64,000 bases of DNA from Ramlibacter tataouinensis TTB310 (GTDB taxonomy: Bacteria > Pseudomonadota > Gammaproteobacteria > Burkholderiales > Burkholderiaceae_C), in assembly GCF_000215705.1 (NCBI RefSeq), contig NC_015677.1, positions 1,686,001 to 1,750,000 of the forward strand. Direction: 5' to 3'. Position 1 is the stretch's first letter; each line of letters opens with the position of its first letter. The notes below the pieces were generated by a model that was given only the letters and a program-made list of their open reading frames with translations, did not search any database and was not told where the DNA came from. Below are positions 1-9,380 of this stretch, piece by piece. A program made the translations under genes and the position numbers.

Positions 1-215
1 GCGCCCACCGCTTCCACCCGGCCCCAGCCTTCATGCCCCGGCGCCCCCGGCTGCTGCGGGTACTGGAACCAGTCGCGCCCTTCCCACAGCGGCAGGCTGG
101 AAGCACAGACGCCCGAGCCTTCCAGCCGCAGCAGCACCTGCCCCGGGCCCGGCTCGGGGATGTCCACGGTCTGCAGGGTCGCCTGCTGGGGCGACGCGAT
201 CACACACGCTTGCAC
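1..215 (-). CDS. Zinc-type alcohol dehydrogenase (MDR family), 5' part only
   Basis: This is the first 71 codons of a gene whose 3' end lies beyond the left edge. It starts with GTG at 215, preceded by GGGAG about 9 bases upstream. The translation has the N-terminal GroES-like fold of medium-chain dehydrogenases: an early EPGPGQVLLRLEGSGVC stretch, where the Cys is the usual catalytic-zinc ligand, and then a PGHEGWGRV segment matching the family's GHE motif. It follows the SDR gene at 259-1329 by 43 bases on the same strand, so it is probably co-transcribed with the two epimerases. The substrate cannot be read; a sugar or cyclitol alcohol would fit the neighbourhood (inference). Confidence 0.8.
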   Translation of the reverse strand, partial: MQACVIASPQQATLQTVDIPEPGPGQVLLRLEGSGVCASSLPLWEGRDWFQYPQQPGAPGHEGWGRVEAVG

Positions 216-258
216 GACGAGTTTCTCCCTGTCTTTCTTGATCGATGTCCGTTGTTGT

Positions 259-1329
259 TCAGTGCGCGCCTGCCTCGACGGCCACGCGGCGCGGCGCGCC
301 GGCCTGCTCGCGTTCGGCCAGCCAGCGGTAGAGGCGGGCGATGCCGTCCTCGGCCTCGACGCGCCGGCGCCAGCCGGTGGCCTGCTCGAAGGCCCGGGTG
401 TCGGAGACGTAGTAGCGCTGGTCGCCGGTGCGCCAGTCGTCGAAGGCCAGCGCCGGGCGCTGGCCTTGCAGGCGCTCGATGCGGTCGACCAGATCCAGCA
501 GGCTGATGGTGCTGCCAGGGCCCCCGCCGATGTTGAAGGCCCGGCCCGACAGGCGCGCGGCGTTCTGCTCGGCCAGCAGGAAGGCGTCGACCAGGTCGTC
601 CACGAACAGCACGTCGCGCACCTGCTTGCCGTCGCCGTAGAGCGTGATGGATTCGCCGCGCAGCGCCCGCAGCAGGAAGTGCGCGACCCAGCCCTGGTCC
701 TCGGTGCCGAACTGGCGCGGCCCGTAGATGCAGCTCATGCGGAACACGCAAGTCGTCAGGCCGTAGCTGCGCGCGTAGTCGACCACGTACTGGTCGGCCG
801 TGCCCTTGGAGCAGCCGTAGGGGCTGTGGAAGTCCAGCGGGCGGGCCTCGCCGATGCCGCGCCGGCGCACCTCCTCGTCCACCGGCAGGTAGCGCTGGCC
901 CTCCAGGCCGAGCGCCACGTCGCCCAGCCCGCCGTAGACCTTGTTGGTCGAGGTCAGCAGGATGGCCGGCGGCAGCGGGCGGGCGCGGGCCGCCTCCAGC
1001 ACGTTCAGCGTGCCCTGCGCGTTGATGGCGAAGTCCTCCTGGGGGTCCTCCAGGCTGGTGGTCACCGCCACCTGGGCGGCGAAGTGGAAGACCTGGTGCA
1101 CGCCGACCATGGCGCGCTGCACGGCCTGCGCGTCGCGGATGTCGGCCACCACCACGTCCAGCTGGGCGCCATGCGCTTGGCGCAGCCACTGCAGGTTCTG
1201 CTCCACGCCCGGGCGGGACAGGTTGTCCAGGATGCGCACGCGGCGGCCGGCGCCGAGCAGGCGATGGGCCAGGTTGGAGCCCACGAACCCGGCGCCGCCG
1301 GTGATGAGCGCCAGCGACTCCTCACTCAT
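259..1329 (-). CDS. NAD-dependent epimerase/dehydratase, CDP-paratose 2-epimerase-like
   Basis: This 356-residue extended short-chain dehydrogenase has the Rossmann motif GGAGFVGS at residues 11-18 and the catalytic pair Y171/K175 in YGCSK. The segments TSTNKVYG and YGPRQFGTEDQGW resemble CDP-paratose 2-epimerase (RfbE/Tyv) more than UDP-glucose 4-epimerase, so C2 epimerisation of a nucleotide sugar is the best guess. Such enzymes work in the cytoplasm to prepare sugars for surface glycans. The start ATG at 1329 has a strong GGAGG upstream. It lies between another SDR gene (upstream) and a zinc dehydrogenase (downstream) on the same strand. The exact substrate is not determinable. Confidence 0.85.
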   Translation of the reverse strand: MSEESLALITGGAGFVGSNLAHRLLGAGRRVRILDNLSRPGVEQNLQWLRQAHGAQLDVVVADIRDAQAVQRAMVGVHQVFHFAAQVAVTTSLEDPQEDFAINAQGTLNVLEAARARPLPPAILLTSTNKVYGGLGDVALGLEGQRYLPVDEEVRRRGIGEARPLDFHSPYGCSKGTADQYVVDYARSYGLTTCVFRMSCIYGPRQFGTEDQGWVAHFLLRALRGESITLYGDGKQVRDVLFVDDLVDAFLLAEQNAARLSGRAFNIGGGPGSTISLLDLVDRIERLQGQRPALAFDDWRTGDQRYYVSDTRAFEQATGWRRRVEAEDGIARLYRWLAEREQAGAPRRVAVEAGAH

Positions 1330-1361
1330 AGGAGTACCTCCGCCCTGCGGGCTGCGGTGCC

Positions 1362-1391
1362 ATGAGCCTTCGGAACGGCCGGGCGGCTCAT
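1362..1391. repeat. Stop-codon-embedding hairpin, copy 1
   Basis: A 7-bp perfect stem (ATGAGCC with GGCTCAT) encloses a 16-base loop, TTCGGAACGGCCGGGC. The right arm contains the TGA stop of the SDR gene at 1388-2503. A near-identical hairpin, with 15 of 16 loop bases the same, sits at 31753-31782, so this is a repeated element and not a chance palindrome. It may act as a terminator or mRNA-stabilising hairpin. There is no T-tract. Confidence 0.6.
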
Positions 1392-2503
1392 ACCGTCAAC
1401 CCCCGGGCGCTGAGCTCGGCGCTGGCCTGCGCGACGCGGTCCACGGCGGCCTGGCCCGCCAGCCAGGAGGCCAGCTCGGCCATGCCGTCGTCCAGCCGCA
1501 CCTGCGGGGTGTAGCCCAGCACGCGCTGCGCCTTGGAGATGTCGGCGTAGCAGTGGCGGATGTCACCCACCCGGTACTTGCCCAGGATCTGCGGCTGGAT
1601 CTCCTCCTTGCCCATCACCCGGGCCAGCCGGGCGGCGATGGCGCTCACCGTCTGCGGCTCGCCGCTGCCGATGTTGAACACCTCGCCGGCCGCGGCCGGC
1701 GTCTCCAGCGCCAGGCGGCAGCCGCGGGCCACGTCGTAGACGCTGACGAAATCGCGCTGCTGCAGGCCGTCCTCGAAGATCGCCGGCGCGTTGTCGTTGA
1801 GCAGCCGCGAGGCGAAGATGGCGAGCACGCCGGTGTAGGGGTTGGACAGGGCCTGGCGCGGGCCATAGGCGTTGAAGAAGCGCAGCGCCACGGTGGGGAT
1901 CTGGTAGGCGCGGCCGGTGATCAGGGTCATGCGCTCCTGGTCGTACTTGGACAGCGCGTAGATGGACGCCAGGGTCGGGCTCTTGCTTTCCGGCGTGGGC
2001 ACCGGCTGCAGGATCGCGCCTTCCTCGTCACGCAGCTCCCACTGCGCCTGGCGCAGCTGCTCGAGCGAGCGCTCGCCGGCCTCGCACACCCGTCCCGACG
2101 GGCTGCGGTACAGGCCTTCGCCGTACAGGCTCATGCTGGAGGCCACCACCAGCCGCTCCACCGGCTTCTTGATGAGCGCCTCCATCAGCACAGCCGTGCC
2201 GAGGTTGTTGACGCGGGTGTAGTGCGCCACCTCGTACATGCTCTGGCCCACCCCCACCGCGGCCGCGAAATGGAACACGGCATCGACGCCCTCGAGCGCG
2301 CTTTCCACCGCTTCCTTGTCGCACACGTCGCCCACCACCAGCTCGACGTCGCGGTGCAGGTAGTCGGGCCTTCGGCGCGCGTCGCCGTGCACCTGGGGAT
2401 TGAGGCTGTCCAGCGCGCGCACCTGGTAACCATGCCCGATAAGCTCATCAGCAAGATGCGAACCGATGAAGCCGGCGCCTCCCGTGATCAGTACTTTCTT
2501 CAT
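1388..2503 (-). CDS. NAD-dependent epimerase/dehydratase, UDP-glucose 4-epimerase-like
   Basis: This 371-residue extended SDR has GGAGFIGS at residues 8-15 and the catalytic YALSK at 182-186. Downstream segments FFNAYGPRQ and FNIGSGEP are typical of nucleotide-sugar epimerases. The open frame runs further upstream, but ATG 2503 (MKKVLITGG) places the Rossmann strand at the N-terminus as usual, so it was chosen. The central region around residues 110-170 is longer than in GalE. It is the first gene of the leftward run and diverges from the inositol-phosphate synthase gene across a 188-bp promoter region. The substrate is unknown. Its C-terminal stop lies inside a repeated hairpin. Confidence 0.85.
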   Translation of the reverse strand: MKKVLITGGAGFIGSHLADELIGHGYQVRALDSLNPQVHGDARRRPDYLHRDVELVVGDVCDKEAVESALEGVDAVFHFAAAVGVGQSMYEVAHYTRVNNLGTAVLMEALIKKPVERLVVASSMSLYGEGLYRSPSGRVCEAGERSLEQLRQAQWELRDEEGAILQPVPTPESKSPTLASIYALSKYDQERMTLITGRAYQIPTVALRFFNAYGPRQALSNPYTGVLAIFASRLLNDNAPAIFEDGLQQRDFVSVYDVARGCRLALETPAAAGEVFNIGSGEPQTVSAIAARLARVMGKEEIQPQILGKYRVGDIRHCYADISKAQRVLGYTPQVRLDDGMAELASWLAGQAAVDRVAQASAELSARGLTV

Positions 2504-2595
2504 GTGCTTAATTCCATCTTTTGCCGAGTGGGAATGTGATCGTAGGCCACCTGCCCAGCTCTGTGGGTCCGGTGAGCTCATCATTGAAAAAAAAG

Positions 2596-2622
2596 TTGAC
2601 AACGGGGCCGTTTCACCCCCGT
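2596..2622 (+). promoter_or_regulatory. Possible promoter/operator in the divergent epimerase-ino1 region
   Basis: A consensus -35 hexamer TTGACA lies at 2596-2601, just after an A-rich run. It is followed at once by an inverted repeat ACGGGG-N9-CCCCGT (2602-2622) in the place a spacer would occupy. No good -10 box is visible at the expected distance, so the promoter call is weak. The repeat could be an operator or a leader hairpin for the inositol-phosphate synthase operon. Confidence 0.3.
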
Positions 2623-2691
2623 GCCGGTTCAAGGATCGGTAGGATGGTTCTCGCTGAGGTTCCAGCGGTCGCACACAGGGAGAAGTCCGTC

Positions 2692-3846
2692 ATGACGAGA
2701 AAGGTCCGGGTAGCCATCATCGGCGTGGGCAATTGCGCCTCCTCGCTGGTCCAGGGCGTCCACTTCTATCGCGACGCCCGCGGCGAGGACTTCGTGCCCG
2801 GACTGATGCACGTCGACCTGGGCGGCTACTTCCCGGGCGACATCGAGTTCAGCGCCGCCTTCGACGTGAGCGCGCACAAGGTCGGGCTGGACCTGGGCGA
2901 GGCCATCTATGCCGAGCCCAACAACACCATCCGCTTCGCCGAGGTGCCCAAGCTGGGCGTGCCGGTGCATCGCGGCATGACCCACGACGGGCTGGGCACC
3001 TACCTGAAGGACGTGGTGCCCAAGTCCACCGCGTCCACCGACGACATCATCGGCATCCTCAAGGCCACCCGCACCGACGTGGTGGTCTCCTACCTGCCGG
3101 TAGGCTCGGAGATGGCCACCAAGTGGTACGTGGAGCAGGTGCTGGAGGCCGGCTGCGCCTTCGTCAACTGCGTGCCGGTGTTCATCGCCTCGCAGCCCTA
3201 CTGGAACAAGCGCTTCGCCCAGCGGCGCCTGCCCATCATCGGCGACGACATCAAGTCGCAGGTGGGCGCGACCATCGTGCACCGCATCCTCACGGACCTG
3301 TTCAAGAAGCGCGGGGTGCGGCTGGACCGCACCTACCAGCTCAACTTCGGCGGCAACACCGACTTCCTGAACATGCTCGAGCGCGAGCGGCTGGCGTCCA
3401 AGAAGATCTCCAAGACCCAGGCCGTGACCAGCCAGCTGGGCCATCCCATGCAGGAGAAGGACGTGCACGTCGGCCCCAGCGACTACGTGCCCTGGCTGGC
3501 CGACCGCAAGTTCTGCCACATCCGCATGGAAGGCACGGGCTTCGGCAACGTGCCCATGCAGTGCGAGGTGAAGCTGGAGGTCTGGGACTCGCCCAACTCC
3601 GCCGGGGTGGTGATCGATGCCATCCGCTGCGCCAGGATCGCCCTGGACCGCGGCATCGGCGGCGCGCTCAACGGCCCGTCCAGCTACTTCATGAAGTCGC
3701 CGCCGCTGCAGTTCACCGACGAGGAGGCCCGCGAGCTGGTCGAGGCCTTCATCCGCGGCAGCGGCGCGGCCACGCAGCCAGCCGAAGGCGCATCCGCCGA
3801 GCCGGCGGCCGAACCCGCCCCCACCGTCCAGCAGAAAACCGCCTGA
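2692..3846 (+). CDS. ino1: Inositol-3-phosphate synthase
   Basis: This 384-residue enzyme would convert glucose 6-phosphate to 1D-myo-inositol 3-phosphate using bound NAD. The N-terminal Rossmann segment [18 protein letters not shown] and the family signatures [31 protein letters not shown] and [11 protein letters not shown] are all present, as in the shorter actinobacterial/archaeal type. The start ATG 2692 has AGGGAGAA upstream; the longer open frame upstream is non-coding. The C-terminal 30 residues are an Ala/Pro/Glu-rich tail. It leads a plus-strand operon with the glycosidase gene 9 bases downstream and a phosphatase. De novo inositol synthesis is uncommon in Proteobacteria and suggests an inositol-containing product. 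Confidence 0.93.
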   Translation: MTRKVRVAIIGVGNCASSLVQGVHFYRDARGEDFVPGLMHVDLGGYFPGDIEFSAAFDVSAHKVGLDLGEAIYAEPNNTIRFAEVPKLGVPVHRGMTHDGLGTYLKDVVPKSTASTDDIIGILKATRTDVVVSYLPVGSEMATKWYVEQVLEAGCAFVNCVPVFIASQPYWNKRFAQRRLPIIGDDIKSQVGATIVHRILTDLFKKRGVRLDRTYQLNFGGNTDFLNMLERERLASKKISKTQAVTSQLGHPMQEKDVHVGPSDYVPWLADRKFCHIRMEGTGFGNVPMQCEVKLEVWDSPNSAGVVIDAIRCARIALDRGIGGALNGPSSYFMKSPPLQFTDEEARELVEAFIRGSGAATQPAEGASAEPAAEPAPTVQQKTA

Positions 3847-3855
3847 ACCCGCGTC

Positions 3856-4803
3856 ATGATCGAAGCCGTCAAATTCTGGAACGAACCCAACAACAAATCG
3901 CACTGGGACCTCGAACTCGACCCTGGCTGGGAGCGCTTCGCCGAGATGGTGAAGCTGGCCTGCGTCGCCACCTATGCCGAGAACTCCGCGCTCACCCGCG
4001 TGCTGGGCGGCATCTCGCCCGTCGATCCGTCCTTCCTGCAGCGCCTGCAGGGCCTGGGCGTGCTCGACGGCGTGAACGCGGTGGCGGTACACGGCTTCCC
4101 GCTGGACTGGAACCACTGGCAGATCGACGAGTGGCCGGCCAGGATCGCCGAGATCCAGGCGGTGACGCCGCTGCCGGTCTGGGTCACCGAGGTGGGCGTG
4201 TCCACCTTCGGCGCCGAGGAGGTCCAGGAATGGGGCCTCAAGCGCACGGCCGAGCTGCTGATCGGGCGCGTGCCCAGCATCCACTGGTACTCGCTGTACG
4301 ACCTGCCCAAGGCCTGGCCGGCCACCACGCGGCACCGCGAGGCCGAGGGCTCGAGCTACTACCGGCACTTCCACATGGGCCTGCTGCGCGAGGACGGCTC
4401 GCCCAAGCTCGCCGCCCGTATCTTCGCCAACTACACACCGGCGATGGGCATCTGCCAGTGGTTCCACTTCGAGGACCACCGGCTGGATGACGCGGTGCGC
4501 TGGCTCAAGCGCCTGGGCGTGCGCAAGCTGCGCACCGGCCTGTCCTGGGCCGACAGCTTCCGCCCCGGCGCGGACGCCTGGTTCGACCGGCAGATGCAGG
4601 CGCTGGAGGACTTCGACGTGACGCTGACCTTCTGCTTCACGCCGGAGCACCGCGGCCTGCAGCCGCACCACACCAGCGCGCCGCAGGTGCCCGAGGAGTA
4701 CGCGGAGTTCTGCGCCCGCATGGTGCGGCGCTACGTGGGGGGCGGCTCGGCGAGCAGCGGCCCGGGGCTGCCGCGGGCCGACCTGCTCACCGCCTCGGCG
4801 TGA
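3856..4803 (+). CDS. Clan GH-A glycoside hydrolase with apparently swapped barrel halves
   Basis: This 315-residue protein begins almost at the clan GH-A acid/base motif: FWNEPNN at residues 7-13, with E10 as proton donor. A strand-7-type nucleophile follows in WVTEVGVST (E112) and then WYSLYDLPK. After a normal C-terminal end (LREDGSPKLAARIF, about 177-190) the chain continues with what is usually the first half of such barrels: DDAVRWLKRLGVRKLRTGLSWAD, LTFCFTPEHRG, then EEYAEFCARMVRRY, which normally directly precedes WNEPN. No such half lies upstream, because inositol-phosphate synthase ends 9 bases before. A circular permutation is inferred. There is no signal peptide, so it is probably cytoplasmic. 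The substrate is unknown. It overlaps the next gene by 4 bases. Confidence 0.75.
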   Translation: MIEAVKFWNEPNNKSHWDLELDPGWERFAEMVKLACVATYAENSALTRVLGGISPVDPSFLQRLQGLGVLDGVNAVAVHGFPLDWNHWQIDEWPARIAEIQAVTPLPVWVTEVGVSTFGAEEVQEWGLKRTAELLIGRVPSIHWYSLYDLPKAWPATTRHREAEGSSYYRHFHMGLLREDGSPKLAARIFANYTPAMGICQWFHFEDHRLDDAVRWLKRLGVRKLRTGLSWADSFRPGADAWFDRQMQALEDFDVTLTFCFTPEHRGLQPHHTSAPQVPEEYAEFCARMVRRYVGGGSASSGPGLPRADLLTASA

Positions 4804-5399
4804 CGCGCCTGCTGCTGCTGCGGCATGCGGCGCATGACCTGGCCGGCCGGGCCCTGGCGGGGCGCCTGCCGGGCCTGGGGCTCAACGCGCTGGGCCGGCA
4901 GCAGGCACAGGCCCTGGTCGAGCCGCTGCTGCGGCAGTCGGTGCAGGTCGTCTGCGCCAGCCCGCAGCAGCGGGCCCGCGAAACAGCCCTGCCGCTGGCA
5001 AACCGGCTGGGCGTGGAGGTGGCCGTCGCCCCCGAGTTCGACGAGATCGACTTCGGCGAATGGACGGGCCAGGAGTTCGGGCAGGTCCGCGACCGCCATC
5101 CCGGGCTGTGGGACGGCTGGGTGCACCGGCGTTCGCAGGCCACGCCGCCCGGCGGCGAGCCGTTCGCCCGGGTCGCCGAGCGCGTCCAGGCCGGCGTGCA
5201 GCGGCTCGCGCGCGAGCACCCTGACGAGGTGGTGCTGGTCGCCTCCCATGCCGACGTGATCAAGGCCACGCTGGCCACGCACCTGGGCCTGTCTCTGGAC
5301 CGGCTGGAGGGCTTCGAGATCGCCTGTGGCTCGCTGAGCGTGCTGGAGGTGGGCGCCCAGGGCTCGCAGGTCAAGCTGGTCAACGGCGTCTATTTCTGA
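4800..5399 (+). CDS. Histidine phosphatase superfamily protein
   Basis: This is a 199-residue phosphoglycerate-mutase-like phosphatase. The phospho-accepting RHA motif is at residues 8-10 (H9). The second-arginine region CASPQQRARETA, the acidic segment EIDFGEWTG and the second catalytic His in VLVASHADV are all visible. The GTG start at 4800 overlaps the glycosidase stop as GTGA, implying translational coupling. Being last in the inositol-phosphate synthase operon, it could dephosphorylate inositol phosphate or a sugar phosphate made by its neighbours (inference). It converges with the DUF1003 gene, and the two 3' ends overlap by about 10 bases. Confidence 0.85.
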   Translation: MTRLLLLRHAAHDLAGRALAGRLPGLGLNALGRQQAQALVEPLLRQSVQVVCASPQQRARETALPLANRLGVEVAVAPEFDEIDFGEWTGQEFGQVRDRHPGLWDGWVHRRSQATPPGGEPFARVAERVQAGVQRLAREHPDEVVLVASHADVIKATLATHLGLSLDRLEGFEIACGSLSVLEVGAQGSQVKLVNGVYF

Positions 5400-5962
5400 G
5401 CGTCCTGCGGGCTGTCCTCGGTTTCGCGGTAGGCCTCGTCGATCTGCCCGGCCAGCTTCTCCGGGTCGGTGGCCTGCACCAGCACCCCGACCTCGGGGTC
5501 GTCCCCTTGCAGGGCGCCCACCTTCTTGGCGATCGCCTCCAGCAGCAGCAGCATCTTGGAGTTCTCCTGCTCGGCCAGCAGGTTGATCTGCAGGTCCAGC
5601 TGGTTGCGCCGCTCGGCCAGGCGCCCCTGGTAGTTCTGGCTGATCAGGATGAAGGACATCAGGAAGATGCCTTCGGCCGAGGCGAACAGGGTCAGCAGCG
5701 TGAAGGGGTAGGGATCGGGCGGGTTCCCGGCCAGGGAGTTCCAGATCATCCAGGCGGCGAAGCCGATCGCGTGCACGATGACGAAGCCGATGTGGCCGCA
5801 GGCGCGTGCCACCAGGTCGGCCACCCGGTCGGCCCAGCCGTGGTTGGCGTTCTGCAGCTCGTCCAGTTCGCGCATCGCGCGCACGTTGGCGCGCGTGACG
5901 TCCGCCACGTCACGGGGAGGCTCGTGCAGGTTCTTGCGGTGCCGGGCCGGTGGTGCTTCCAT
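5390..5962 (-). CDS. DUF1003 family membrane protein
   Basis: This 190-residue protein has two hydrophobic segments: HIGFVIVHAIGFAAWMIWNS, then FTLLTLFASAEGIFLMSFILI. They are followed by the family's NYQGRLAERRNQLDLQINLLAEQE stretch, broken here by the reader into NYQGRLAERRN and QLDLQINLLAEQE, which probably forms a cytoplasmic coiled coil. The function of DUF1003 is not established. The ATG at 5962 lies inside the 3' end of the upstream glycosyltransferase-like gene (53-base overlap, same strand). A start at a later Met would shorten that overlap, but the N-terminal DVTRANVRAMRELDELQ reads as genuine family sequence. Confidence 0.85.
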   Translation of the reverse strand: MEAPPARHRKNLHEPPRDVADVTRANVRAMRELDELQNANHGWADRVADLVARACGHIGFVIVHAIGFAAWMIWNSLAGNPPDPYPFTLLTLFASAEGIFLMSFILISQNYQGRLAERRNQLDLQINLLAEQENSKMLLLLEAIAKKVGALQGDDPEVGVLVQATDPEKLAGQIDEAYRETEDSPQDAQK

Positions 5963-6976
5963 GTGCCGCCACTGTGGCCGGGCCGGTTGCGCGCGGCGGT
6001 AGGTGGGCGTCGCCTGTATGCGTCAGTGCCGCGCGTTGGCGCAGCGCCGCCGCCACCTGCCGGACCAGCCCCGCCCAGTCGCCGGCGCGCGGCTGGCGGA
6101 ACAGCCGCATGGCGGGGTACCAGGGCGAATCCTCGCGGTCATCCATCCAGCGCCAGTCGGCCTCGTGCTTGAGCAGCAGCCAGGTGGGCCGGCCCAGCGT
6201 GCCGGCCAGGTGGGCGGGCATGCCGTCCACCGCGATCACCAGGTCCATGGCCAGCATGGCGGCGGCCGCCACTTCGATGGACTGGGTCTGGCGCCACAGC
6301 GGCACCAGGCCGAGCCGGTCGGCCGCCGGGTCCTGCGCGGCGGCGCCTTGCTGCAGGCTGTGGAAGCGCACCCCCGGCACGCCCAGCAGCGGCGCCAGCG
6401 TGTCCAGCGGGATGGAGCGGCTGCCGTCCCAGTCGCTGGCCGCCCACAGCAAGCCCACGCGCAGGCCGCCGTCGGCCGGCAAGGCCGGCGGCTGCCGGCC
6501 CGCCGCCAGCGACGCGAGGTGGGGATAGGGCGGCGGCACGGTGGCGGCCGTGCTGCGCACCGCATAGGCCAGTTCCATCACCTCGATCTCCACCTCGTGC
6601 GGGGGTGGATGGTCGGTCCAGGCGTTCGATACCCGGCCCAGTTCCGGCGCACCCGCCAGCAGGGGCAGCAGCGCGGGCTGCACCAGGAAGTGCAGCTCGC
6701 GGGCGTGCCGCGCCAGCAGCGGGACGAAGCGCATGAATTGCAGGCTGTCGCCCAGCCCGTGCAGGCAGCGCACCAGCACCGAGCGGCCGGCCAAGGGCGT
6801 GCCGTCCCAGACCAGGTGGTGCGGCTGGCGCTGGAAGCCGGGCAGGCGCTGTTCGGCGCGGCGCGGCAGTTCCAGGCGGTCGGTCTGCCGCCAGGCGGCC
6901 TCCCAGTCGCCCGCGCGCATGGCCTGCAGCCAGCGCGCGCCGACCTCGGCGGGATCGGCCGGGGATGCCTTCCCGG

Positions 6977-6980
<4 letters not shown>
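5910..6980 (-). CDS. Glycosyltransferase family 9-like protein
   Basis: The 356-residue protein resembles ADP-heptose-type GT-B enzymes: [20 protein letters not shown] near residue 55, then [20 protein letters not shown] and the C-terminal donor-site region [20 protein letters not shown] followed by [11 protein letters not shown]. Many such proteins carry N-terminal TPRs; here only a short helical lead ([15 protein letters not shown]) remains. The TTG start at 6980 overlaps the stop of the UDP-glucuronate decarboxylase gene as TTGA, indicating coupling. An internal ATG at 6920 is an alternative. UDP-xylose made by the upstream enzyme is a possible donor (inference). The C-terminal 40 residues are Pro/Ala/Thr-rich. 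Confidence 0.75.
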
Positions 6981-7939
<959 letters not shown>

Positions 7940-8016
7940 GCTCGTTCGCTCCCTAAAATCATGAACCGCGTCGGCCTCAGCGGTTATACCGAGGAACCGG
8001 CCGGCCGTGGGGCGCT

Positions 8017-9195
8017 TCAGCTCTGCCTGGCCGGGCTTCGCTTGCGGGGCTTGGCGCCGGCAGGCCGCGCGCCCTTGTCCAGCGCCACCAGGCTGTCCTG
8101 CAGCGTTCCCTCCAGCGTCCGGTTCAGGCGCGCCTCCAGCAGGCTGAGCACCGCCGCTTCCTCGGGCTTGAGATGGCCCAGGTCCTCGCGCAGCTGCGCC
8201 TCGACCTCGTCCTTGATCTCCAGCAGCAGGTCGCCCGTGGCGTAGGCCGTGAGGATCTCCGGATGGACATAGCACTTGCGGCAGATGGCCGGCGTGTTGC
8301 CCAGCCGCGCCGAAACCTTCTCGATGGCGGCCTTCAGGTTCTTCTTGGCGGCCGCCTGGGTGTCGAAGCGCTCGAACTCCTGCAGCGCCAGCGCGGCCAT
8401 CACGGTGCCGGCCCAGGTGCGGAAATCCTTGGCCGTGATGTCGCTGCCGCTGATCTCGCGCAGGTACTCGTTGACATCGGCCGAGGTGACGTCGCGCAGC
8501 TCGCCGTCCTCGTCGATGTACTGGAACAGCTCCTGGCCGGGCAGCTCCTGGCAGGCCCGCACCACCCGGGCCACGCGCCGGTCGCCGACGCGCAGCTGCC
8601 AGGTCTTGCCGCTCTTGCCCTTGAACTGGAAGCGCAGCTGCGAGCCCTCGACCTTCACGTGCGAGTTGCGCAGCGTGGTCAGGCCGTAGCTCTGGTTGTC
8701 GCGTGCGTAGTCGTCGTTGCCCACGCGGATGAGCGTGCTCTCCAGCAGGTGCACCACCGTGGCCAGCACCTTCTCGCGCGGCAGGCCGCGCAGCGCCATG
8801 TGCTGCGCCACCTTGGCGCGCAGCGCCGGCAGGGCGCGGGCGAACTCCAGCATGTGCTCGTACTTGGTGCTCTCGCGCGCCTCCCGGAAGGCCGGGTGGT
8901 AGCGGTACTGCTTGCGGCCCTTGGCGTCGCGCCCGGTGGCCTGCAGGTGGCCGCTGGGTCGGCTGCAGATCCACACATCCGTCCACGCCGGCGGGATGAC
9001 CAGTTTGCGGATGCGCTCCAGCGTCGCCTCGTCCTGCACGCGCGCACCGTCGGGCTTGAAGTAGGCGAAGCCTTCGCCCTGGCGCTCCCGGCGGATGCCC
9101 GGACGGTCGGGCGAGACGTAGACCAGGCCGGCCTCCTCGGCAGCCTGCACGGCCGTGTCGATCCTGTCGCTGCGCTCCGGGTCGGTCCGTTCCAT
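8017..9195 (-). CDS. DNA topoisomerase IB
   Basis: This is a 392-residue poxvirus-type topoisomerase I. It would relax supercoils by a 3'-phosphotyrosyl intermediate, with no need for ATP. The N-terminal domain contains [14 protein letters not shown] and [20 protein letters not shown]. The catalytic core contains [34 protein letters not shown] and the active-site tyrosine Y309 in [11 protein letters not shown]. The C-terminus is Lys/Arg-rich. The start ATG 9195 was preferred to the longer frame from 9315, whose extra residues do not look like the family. It sits between sugar-nucleotide genes without an obvious link to them. Confidence 0.93.
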   Translation of the reverse strand: MERTDPERSDRIDTAVQAAEEAGLVYVSPDRPGIRRERQGEGFAYFKPDGARVQDEATLERIRKLVIPPAWTDVWICSRPSGHLQATGRDAKGRKQYRYHPAFREARESTKYEHMLEFARALPALRAKVAQHMALRGLPREKVLATVVHLLESTLIRVGNDDYARDNQSYGLTTLRNSHVKVEGSQLRFQFKGKSGKTWQLRVGDRRVARVVRACQELPGQELFQYIDEDGELRDVTSADVNEYLREISGSDITAKDFRTWAGTVMAALALQEFERFDTQAAAKKNLKAAIEKVSARLGNTPAICRKCYVHPEILTAYATGDLLLEIKDEVEAQLREDLGHLKPEEAAVLSLLEARLNRTLEGTLQDSLVALDKGARPAGAKPRKRSPARQS

Positions 9196-9380
9196 GCCGC
9201 GGATGATCCGCCGCCACGGTGGTGCTTGCGCGTGCGGCGCGCCGTCTCGCAAGGCGCCAAAACACCTGAACCATGGTAGGAATGGGATTACGCCGATACG
9301 CGCCTTCCGGTGCACTCAGTCGAGCCCGGGCTTTTTACGCTTGAGATTGGCTGCGAAGTGCGGCCGCGGGAGGGAGTCGA

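Noticed and set aside
8017..9315. Upstream start at 9315 for topoisomerase IB
   Set aside because: The extra 40 residues are aromatic and basic without resemblance to the family. ATG 9195 gives the normal N-terminus.
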